6,365 nt of DNA from NCBI GenBank assembly GCA_021443945.1, contig JABUSF010000010.1:33581-39945 (forward strand). The letters run 5' to 3'. This DNA is from Ileibacterium sp. (lineage in GTDB: Bacteria > Bacillota_I > Bacilli_A > Erysipelotrichales > Erysipelotrichaceae). Below are positions 1 to 5,094 of the stretch, piece by piece. Position 1 is the first letter of the stretch. Every line of letters starts with the position of its first letter. A program made the position numbers and the translations under genes. The notes under the pieces were generated by a model, which had not been told where the DNA came from, did not search any database, and saw nothing but the letters and a program-made list of their open reading frames with translations.

Positions 1-2048
1 GAACTGAAGGAAGACAAGGGTTCGGTTGTTTCCTCGAAACTGTTTGTGGACGGATCATAATAGGCATAACGCTCTTCACTGTCGTAGTTGTAATAGCCTT
101 TCGCATTCACCGACAGTAAATCCCCTACGTTTCTGTAAATTCTTTTATTCTCGTTTTCAATGACCGGCGAAAACAGATAATCCAGGGATTCACCATTTTC
201 GAGAACTGGATATCCGTTCTGAAGCTGGTTTTGAACAATTCCCTGACGGGCTCCGTTATCCCGTCCTGTCCATTGGTTGATGGAATCCCCGTGGCCGGCA
301 AATTTGAACGTATGACCCGTGTTGATTCCGGTATCTGAATTGGATCCGTTCTCATTCCAGTTTTGAGAACTGGTGTTGACACGGTAGTCAAATAAATTGA
401 TGACGGCACTGGAAGGTGAAACGGTGTCATGAGCCAATTGAGTATAGGGTTCTGGAAAGTTTCCCCAGATCTCCATCTGACTGTTTGCGCTGGCAGATTC
501 CCAGCCGGCAAATTTTAGATTGTCGTTGTATTTATTTAAATAACGGTTTTGTGCGGTGTTCTTAATAAAAAAGTACGTCGAATTCCCGTCATGCCGTATT
601 TGAAATTCAAACTTGGCATTCTCACTGGGGGCATCTTCCAGAAGCGCATTCGCTCTGGTTTGCTGCCAGAATCCGGGATAGGTAAAGGTTAAATACTGTT
701 TTTTCCCGTTTTTGGTGGTGGTCAGATACCAGACATTGCCTTCACCCGCTTTTTCCAGTGTCCACCCCACTCCCTCTTTTGGATCTTTGAAGGAGTTCAA
801 ACCGCTGACCGCTGTAATTTCTGTACTGGTGGAGGGAGAAAAGCCCATGACATAGGAACCGTTCCGGCTGACAATGGCAAAGGTTTTTCCTTCCAGCTCA
901 TCCATCGAATCTACCCAGCGAAGGCGCTGGCAAAGTTCTGTTTCTGCAGTTAAAGCATTGGCATTTAAGACAGCCGCTCTTAATCGATTGGAAGATTGAG
1001 TGGTTTCAGAGGAGACCGTTTCTTCTTTCGAATCCAGCACAATCTCTTCTTCTTTCTGTTCCGGCTGACCGGCTTCTTCAGTCTGCTCATCCTGAGGGCT
1101 GTTTGTTTCCTCTTTTATAGAGGCATTGTCTGGAATCTTTGCATATCCAGCGATGGAGTCTGAATCTGCGTCCGTCAGAGTCAAGGAAACCTGATCGGCA
1201 TAATCTCCAAGAATCAATGCAATCTGATCTTTGGAATCGGGATCTTCACTGTTCTTGGCTTTATACTCCTGAACAATTCCCGTCTGATCTGGAATGGTGT
1301 CCAGGTTTGTATCCAGAAAGATCAAATCTCCTGGCTGTATGTCCTGATTCTGATTGGAAAACAGCAGCTGCGGTTCTTCTTTGCCGTTCAGCTCATCTAA
1401 TTCCTTCAATTTGCTCATCAGCTGCTGTGCGCTTGGTTCCTGGGGGAAGATGAATGGATCAACCTTTGCAAAGGAAAGACAGAAATTTACAAAGATTTGA
1501 TTCCAGTCTTCATACGGGGAATCATTCCAATCTCCGTAACGGGTGTATCCTTTTTTCACTTCCAGACCATCCGGACTTTGGGCAGCCTGATAATTTTCCT
1601 TGCTTTCTGAATATCCAAGCTGGCTTTCGGCAACCGCCAGAACGTTTTGAGCCGGCGTTCCATTTAAGTCGAGTTTGGCCAGCTGATTCATCCATTCCTG
1701 AGGATTTTCCACCTTCGAAGGATCGGAGAAGCACTGCAGGGAATGGGTGTGTTCCTCTTTGCCGCAGGTCAGGACCTTTTCACTGTCCAAAGAGGATGAA
1801 TCTTCCGATTCATTTGCTGAATCAGAGTCCTGGCTTCGGCTTTTTTCTTCATAACAGCTCTCGTCATGCTGATGTTCCTCGATACCGCAGAAGACTTGTT
1901 CGGAAACCCCTTCCCCATACAGCCGCATATTCCAGGAAAAGAAAACCATAACGGCCATCGAGCAGACTAAAAGCAAAGCCATGCTTTTTTTGGTTCGATT
2001 GTGATAATGAATGCGTTTTTGAACGAATTGATCGACAGAACCTTTCAT
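1..2048 (-). CDS. Large SpaA-like surface adhesin with degenerate CHAP-like module (partial, runs off left edge)
   Basis: No stop occurs over 682 codons and the 3' end lies outside the window. ATG at 2048 is preferred over the adjacent ATG at 2051 because GAAAGGA (2055-2061) sits 6 nt upstream. In order: basic N-terminus and one membrane/signal segment (residues 23-41); two CGxEEHxHxxxC motifs (54-65 and 95-106); a CHAP/NlpC-like region (about 135-306) with GYTRYGDW and PGDLIF; an acidic linker (about 308-350); a beta-trefoil-like part starting LEGKTFAIV (385 to about 535); then a domain with NLFDYR, INQWTGRDNGARQGIVQNQL and a Tyr-rich YYNYDSEERYAYYD stretch (from about 549). This order is typical of large gut Bacillota proteins that end in Cna-B repeats and a sorting signal, so those are expected beyond the window. 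At the usual active-site positions Cys is Asn183 and His is Gln255. A pilus tip or ancillary adhesin role is inferred from its position next to the pilin and sortases. Confidence 0.85.
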   Translation of the reverse strand, partial: MKGSVDQFVQKRIHYHNRTKKSMALLLVCSMAVMVFFSWNMRLYGEGVSEQVFCGIEEHQHDESCYEEKSRSQDSDSANESEDSSSLDSEKVLTCGKEEHTHSLQCFSDPSKVENPQEWMNQLAKLDLNGTPAQNVLAVAESQLGYSESKENYQAAQSPDGLEVKKGYTRYGDWNDSPYEDWNQIFVNFCLSFAKVDPFIFPQEPSAQQLMSKLKELDELNGKEEPQLLFSNQNQDIQPGDLIFLDTNLDTIPDQTGIVQEYKAKNSEDPDSKDQIALILGDYADQVSLTLTDADSDSIAGYAKIPDNASIKEETNSPQDEQTEEAGQPEQKEEEIVLDSKEETVSSETTQSSNRLRAAVLNANALTAETELCQRLRWVDSMDELEGKTFAIVSRNGSYVMGFSPSTSTEITAVSGLNSFKDPKEGVGWTLEKAGEGNVWYLTTTKNGKKQYLTFTYPGFWQQTRANALLEDAPSENAKFEFQIRHDGNSTYFFIKNTAQNRYLNKYNDNLKFAGWESASANSQMEIWGNFPEPYTQLAHDTVSPSSAVINLFDYRVNTSSQNWNENGSNSDTGINTGHTFKFAGHGDSINQWTGRDNGARQGIVQNQLQNGYPVLENGESLDYLFSPVIENENKRIYRNVGDLLSVNAKGYYNYDSEERYAYYDPSTNSFEETTEPLSSFS

Positions 2049-2112
2049 CATCTTTCCTTTCTAGGCAATGGATCCATGTATCAATTTCCACCAAATAACT
2101 CCAAATGTTAGA

Positions 2113-2126
2113 AGCGATGTTCGAAT
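2113..2126 (+). repeat. Direct repeat copy AGCGATGTTCGAAT
   Basis: This is the second copy of the 14-base element also found at 2183-2196. Part of it, ATGTTC (2117-2122), pairs with GAACAT (2130-2135) across a 7-nt loop, so both copies lie in or beside a small hairpin. It is about 65 bp upstream of the adhesin start codon. Confidence 0.5.
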
Positions 2127-2182
2127 TGAGAACATGCTGAATGCATCTTTGACTTAAGTTTGCAGGCAGGGGGAAATTAATC

Positions 2183-2196
2183 AGCGATATTCGAAT
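2183..2196 (+). repeat. Direct repeat copy AGCGATATTCGAAT (hairpin arm)
   Basis: This is one of two copies of AGCGATRTTCGAAT, differing at one base from 2113-2126, with starts 70 bp apart. Its AGCGATA half also pairs with TATCGCT (2198-2204), giving a perfect 7-bp hairpin with an 8-nt loop. The core ATTCGAAT is itself palindromic, so either a protein-binding site or an RNA element is possible. Confidence 0.5.
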
Positions 2197-2212
2197 GTAT
2201 CGCTATTAAATG

Positions 2213-2259
2213 AAAAAACATCCTTTTTATTGAACTAATTTCATTATTTGGGATGTTTT
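2213..2259 (-). terminator. Terminator-like or attenuator-like hairpin in the adhesin leader
   Basis: On the minus strand AAAACATCC (2259-2251) pairs with GGATGTTTT (2223-2215) across a 27-nt loop. A run of six T (2218-2213) overlaps the end of the stem, and the loop can form a small inner TGAA/TTCA stem. The stem is rich in A-U pairs and the loop is long, so this is weaker than the terminator at 2393-2436. Lying between the candidate promoter and the start codon, it could act as an attenuator or simply be a leader fold. Confidence 0.35.
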
Positions 2260-2302
2260 GACTGTTTGAGATAATGAACAGAAATATATAAGTATTTAAT
2301 AA

Positions 2303-2331
2303 TTTATATCTTAACGTATCGTGCCTTTTAA
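2303..2331 (-). promoter_or_regulatory. Candidate sigma-A-type promoter for the adhesin gene
   Basis: Reading the minus strand, TTAAAA (2331-2326) is followed by a 17-nt spacer and TATAAA (2308-2303). These match the -35 consensus at 4 of 6 and the -10 consensus at 5 of 6 positions. It lies downstream of the operon terminator and upstream of the structured leader, which is where a promoter is needed. The surroundings are very AT-rich, so chance matches are likely. Confidence 0.4.
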
Positions 2332-2392
2332 CCTCAAAAGAACTGACTTGACAAAATCGAAAAAGCTAAATTAGTTCACGGGAGCGTACATC

Positions 2393-2436
2393 AAAAAACG
2401 TCCGAATTTTGCTTCGAAAAGCAAAAAAACGAACGT
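2393..2436 (-). terminator. Rho-independent terminator of the pilin-sortase operon
   Basis: Read on the minus strand, a 7-bp outer stem ACGTTCG/CGGACGT (one G-U pair) encloses a small T-T internal loop and a perfect 8-bp inner stem TTTTGCTT/AAGCAAAA capped by a TTCG tetraloop. Six T follow directly (2398-2393). It starts about 21 nt after the stop codon of the second sortase, and the plus strand has no matching T-run. It should separate the sortase-pilin operon from the adhesin transcript. Confidence 0.85.
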
Positions 2437-2457
2437 ATAGAAGTTGTAAATGATAAA

Positions 2458-3051
2458 TTATTGAGCTGCAAAATCAATTTGGCTGAAACGAAGAGTATAT
2501 CTTCGCAGCGCATCTCGAGTGCAGGTGTACAGGCTTAAGTCATAGTCAGATGAAAGCATTGTCTCCGTCTGGTCAGGTTCAAGAATCTGAATATCTTTCA
2601 GCTCATAGGCAATTACCTTATCCTTGCCTGTTTGCAGATAGGCCTGATCTCCATACTGAACCTGATCCAGATTTCCAAAATGCTGCCATGAATTGTGAGC
2701 AGCGATGACGAGGTTTTCCTCTTCAACACTGCCGTAATACCGGCATGGAACTGAATTCATGTCTTCCTGACTCCAGGAGTTCAGCACGGGCAGTTCCAGC
2801 CCAATGGAAGGAATGGTCAAAATTCCAAGATAGTTTTCAGAAACCAGCTCGTCCGAAGAGGATGTCTTCGGCTGATGAAGGATGCTTGCTGAATCCGGCT
2901 GGTCTGTCCAGGCTTCCTGAATCATTTGGACCAGGTCCTGATCCTGTTTCAATACTTCTTTTGCCTCCATCGATTTTGTCATCCATATATATATGGATAA
3001 AGAAAGCAAGATGGCCCCAGCTGCCAGACAAAAACGTTCCAATTGAATCAT
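2458..3051 (-). CDS. Second sortase (SrtB/SrtD-like transpeptidase)
   Basis: A predicted membrane-bound transpeptidase of 197 residues that would cut a sorting signal and join the protein to the wall or to another pilin. An N-terminal membrane segment (about 8-24) is followed by a sortase fold starting near YLGILTIPSIGLELPV (74-89). Catalytic residues appear intact: His119 in VIAAHN, Cys177 in LYTCT, and Arg184 at Cys+7. It lacks the TCTPYGVN signature and the C-terminal membrane helix of class C enzymes. It resembles the short gut-Clostridia sortases with the CRYxGS and VIAAHN blocks. ATG 3051 is chosen because it forms an ATGA overlap with the pilin stop and has AGGAA (3058-3062) 6 nt upstream; a 20-residue in-frame extension lies inside the pilin gene and is less likely. 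It may anchor the finished fibre, which is an inference. Confidence 0.87.
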   Translation of the reverse strand: MIQLERFCLAAGAILLSLSIYIWMTKSMEAKEVLKQDQDLVQMIQEAWTDQPDSASILHQPKTSSSDELVSENYLGILTIPSIGLELPVLNSWSQEDMNSVPCRYYGSVEEENLVIAAHNSWQHFGNLDQVQYGDQAYLQTGKDKVIAYELKDIQILEPDQTETMLSSDYDLSLYTCTRDALRRYTLRFSQIDFAAQ

Positions 3052-3932
3052 AAGGATTTCCTGCGAATGGCTCTCAGAATCAGACCAGCTGCAAAGAGGG
3101 TCCCGCCACAAATTGCCATAGCCGGAAGGATATACTGGTTCTCACCTGTATCCGCTAATTCCCCGGTGTTTGTAATTGTCCAGGTGTTGTCTCTTTTAGA
3201 GTAGGTATCCGTAAAGCCTTTTACTTTATCTTCTTTCACCGTATAGGCATCTGATTCCGGCAGATTTTCAAAGGTATGTTTCCAGGAATTGTTTTCACTC
3301 AGAACAATTTGATCCACTTCATTGCCTTCCAGCAGAAGATGAACGGTAATGGATTCTGGTAGAACAGACTTTTCTTTTCCAATATTCCATACTTTTTCCA
3401 CCTTCAGATTCATTGTCTGTACAGGATTCAGCTTGGGATAAACTTTCACATCGTAGTTTCCGATCAGATCTCCAGGATCATTGGAAGGAAGACGGGTGAC
3501 GATCAGCTCAGGATCGCTGTATCCAGGAATGGACTCCTGCAGCAAAATCAAATAAACTCCAGGTTCAACATTGTCAAAAACAACATTTCCGTCTTTTTGT
3601 GCCGAGGCGGTCCTTCCGGGCAGCGAATGGGTCATCAGGTATTCTTTGAGATCTGCCAGGTGATTGGATTGATCAGACTGCAGATCAGCAGCGGTTAAGG
3701 CATTCAGCTGCCGAATAAATTCTGAATCGGGAATTCCCTCCTGGTTCTTTAAATCCTCAGCTTTATAAAGCCGAAAGGTTGTGTCCGGGATGATATGTCC
3801 ATCTTTCAAATCGGCCGGAACGATTGTAATGGTGCCTGTTGTTTGCTGTTCCTTTGCCTGCACAGGAATCAGAAACAGTCCGGTCAGCAGCAGTAAAAGA
3901 ATCGATTTAAAGACTGTCGTAATTGTTTTCAT
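3048..3932 (-). CDS. SpaA/Cna-B-type pilin with LADTG sorting signal
   Basis: A predicted 294-residue pilus subunit. A signal peptide (1 to about 26, ending VQA) precedes an N-terminal pilin domain (about 31-168) that closes with YDVKVYPK; Lys167 of this YPK motif is the likely attachment lysine for pilus polymerisation. A Cna-B domain (about 174-256) shows the expected isopeptide residues Lys180 (VEKVW), Glu234 (YTVKED) and Asn255 (TITN). The C-terminus is a sorting signal, LADTG (259-263), then a hydrophobic segment (about 268-287) and a basic RAIRRKSL tail. LADTG departs from LPxTG by Pro to Ala. ATG 3932 has AAAGGA 8 nt upstream and overlaps the sortase gene before it by 26 nt, which suggests translational coupling. 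With a YPK motif, Cna-B domain and adjoining class C sortase, it is most likely the shaft pilin. Confidence 0.9.
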   Translation of the reverse strand: MKTITTVFKSILLLLLTGLFLIPVQAKEQQTTGTITIVPADLKDGHIIPDTTFRLYKAEDLKNQEGIPDSEFIRQLNALTAADLQSDQSNHLADLKEYLMTHSLPGRTASAQKDGNVVFDNVEPGVYLILLQESIPGYSDPELIVTRLPSNDPGDLIGNYDVKVYPKLNPVQTMNLKVEKVWNIGKEKSVLPESITVHLLLEGNEVDQIVLSENNSWKHTFENLPESDAYTVKEDKVKGFTDTYSKRDNTWTITNTGELADTGENQYILPAMAICGGTLFAAGLILRAIRRKSL

Positions 3933-4758
3933 CCCAGTATTCCTTTCCTGATTTTGATCCAACTTTCTTTTCCACCCAGTTTTCAGCCCACAAAAGCAGG
4001 CCCAGAAGGAGAACAAACAGAACCGGCGCAATCAGAAGAGAGCTCATTTCCACCGCTTCATTCACAGTTCCCTTAGGCGCAGCATCGACTGGATGTCCTC
4101 TGACCAGCAGCCGCTGTGAATTGACTCCATAGGGGGTGCAGGTCAAAAGCGTGCAGTAGGCTTTGCCTGGTTCAATGTATAAATTTTCAACATCGTAAGG
4201 ATCCACAATTTTTATCTGATCGACTTCGTATTCCTGTTTATGGTTGAGAATGGTGACTTGAAACCGATCTCCTTCGGACAGCTTATCCAGCTGCGAAAAC
4301 AAAACCGCATTGGGCAGTCCCCGGTGGGCTGACAGAACGGAGTGGGTAGAAGGTTTTGCTGTCGGAAAGGAGGAGCCTTCCAGGTGTCCCACAGCTGTAT
4401 TCAGGATCTGATGGCTGGTGCCATGGTAAATAGGAAGCTTAACATCGATCTTCTCAATTTCAATGTATCCCATCATTCCCGTTCCGGACGGGTTCAGAAT
4501 CTCGTTGTAGCCGTCCAGATCCATATAATCTTCCAGCGGAAAAAACAGCTTGGCCAAGGCCTGATTGTAGTCATCCGCTTTTTTAAATTCTTCTTCAATG
4601 GACTGACTGGCCTGCTGCGCCAGTGCTTCATCGTATGTTTCAATCACTTGACTGGAAACCTGCTGGTTCCACCAGTTGCTCACGAACGGATACAAAACCA
4701 GACCAAGTCCGCACAGAAACATCAGGCCCTGTGCAATCGTCATTTTTGAGATCTTCAT
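3907..4758 (-). CDS. Class C (pilus-polymerising) sortase
   Basis: A membrane transpeptidase of 283 residues that links pilin subunits through lysine isopeptide bonds. Visible parts are an N-terminal membrane helix (about 7-25), the sortase domain (about 97-222) with MGYIEIEKIDVKLPIYHG, catalytic His145 in LSAHRGLP, Cys207 in TLLTCTPYGVN and Arg216 in QRLLVRG, and a C-terminal membrane helix (about 239-258). The TLLTCTPYGVN and RLLVRG blocks plus the second helix place it in class C. The DP-aromatic lid motif of many pilin sortases is not evident before the first core strand; that stretch reads YNEILNPSGTGMMG. ATG 4758 is chosen because AAAGGGG (4765-4771) lies 6 nt upstream. An in-frame ATG at 4788 would add 10 residues but has no ribosome binding site. 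It is the first clear gene of the operon and overlaps the pilin gene by 26 nt. Confidence 0.93.
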   Translation of the reverse strand: MKISKMTIAQGLMFLCGLGLVLYPFVSNWWNQQVSSQVIETYDEALAQQASQSIEEEFKKADDYNQALAKLFFPLEDYMDLDGYNEILNPSGTGMMGYIEIEKIDVKLPIYHGTSHQILNTAVGHLEGSSFPTAKPSTHSVLSAHRGLPNAVLFSQLDKLSEGDRFQVTILNHKQEYEVDQIKIVDPYDVENLYIEPGKAYCTLLTCTPYGVNSQRLLVRGHPVDAAPKGTVNEAVEMSSLLIAPVLFVLLLGLLLWAENWVEKKVGSKSGKEYWDENNYDSL

Positions 4759-4792
4759 TGAAATCCCCTTTGCCTTTACTTCTTTCATTTAA

Positions 4793-5053
4793 TCAAAAAC
4801 CGGGAACAAGTACTTCATTTTTACATTCCAGACCCCGTATTTTCCTGTTTTGTACCAGCCAGAAGATCATATGGAAAAAAAGAATAAAAAGAGAGTACAC
4901 CAGCGCAAAGGGAAACTGCACCGGGAATCTTTCTAAATTGTTTCGAATTTCTTTGTTTTTATTTCCTGAAACCTTTACCGCATCCACCATGTTTCTTAAA
5001 ATTCCCCGCTTATACTGAAGCCATAAGAAGAAGATCAGGCAGCTGAACTTCAC
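4793..5053 (-). CDS. Doubtful small membrane-protein ORF upstream of the sortase
   Basis: This open frame of 86 codons (GTG start at 5053, TGA at 4795-4793) ends 34 nt before the sortase start. It encodes one hydrophobic stretch, FALVYSLFILFFHMIFWLV, between basic segments, so a small single-pass membrane protein is possible. Against it, neither the GTG nor the internal ATG at 4990 has a convincing ribosome binding site, no family is recognised, and the frame covers the space where the promoters of both divergent units should lie. It is listed so the stretch is not silently skipped. Confidence 0.2.
   Translation of the reverse strand: MKFSCLIFFLWLQYKRGILRNMVDAVKVSGNKNKEIRNNLERFPVQFPFALVYSLFILFFHMIFWLVQNRKIRGLECKNEVLVPGF
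4974..5002 (+). promoter_or_regulatory. Candidate promoter for the plus-strand stalked protein
   Basis: TTTACC (4974-4979), a 17-nt spacer and TAAAAT (4997-5002) give 4 of 6 and 5 of 6 matches to the sigma-A consensus. It lies about 93 nt before the start codon at 5095. It falls inside the doubtful 86-codon minus-strand frame. No equally good promoter was found for the divergent sortase operon in 4789-5094. Confidence 0.3.
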
Positions 5054-5081
5054 AACTTCACGAATGTCAAGACAACCGATT

Positions 5082-5088
5082 GAGGAGG
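5082..5088 (+). promoter_or_regulatory. Strong ribosome binding site fixing the start at 5095
   Basis: GAGGAGG sits 6 nt before the ATG at 5095. An in-frame TTG at 5080 would lie on or before this site, so the five-residue longer version is rejected. Confidence 0.85.
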
Positions 5089-5094
5089 TATGTT

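Larger units (their letters stand above)
2052..2392 (-). promoter_or_regulatory. Gene-free leader/control region of the adhesin gene
   Basis: This AT-rich stretch, between the sortase-operon terminator and the adhesin start, holds no credible gene on either strand. It contains a candidate promoter (2303-2331), a terminator-like hairpin with T-run (2213-2259), a 7-bp perfect hairpin (2183-2204), a 6-bp hairpin (2117-2135) and two copies of a 14-base repeat. If the candidate promoter is right, the adhesin mRNA carries a leader of roughly 245 nt, long enough for RNA-level control. No known riboswitch or T-box is recognised. Confidence 0.55.

Noticed and set aside
1139..1951. Two open frames on the plus strand opposite the adhesin gene
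   Set aside because: They lie antisense to a continuous 682-codon reading frame with recognisable domains, and show no domain, signal or credible ribosome binding site of their own.
1864..2094. Alternative minus-strand frame overlapping the adhesin start
   Set aside because: It is out of frame with the recognisable adhesin, which has GAAAGGA placed 6 nt before ATG 2048.
3933..4031. 33-residue N-terminal extension of the pilin
   Set aside because: It lies inside the sortase gene and would bury the signal peptide. ATG 3932 has its own ribosome binding site and begins a normal signal peptide.
4342..5018. Plus-strand open frames opposite the class C sortase and its upstream region
   Set aside because: Their products look like out-of-frame shadows and have no recognised family or ribosome binding site.
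5065..5070. Perfect TTGACA on the minus strand as a -35 box for the sortase operon
   Set aside because: At 16 to 18 nt downstream there is no -10-like hexamer (17 nt gives TTCAGC), so it was not called a promoter.
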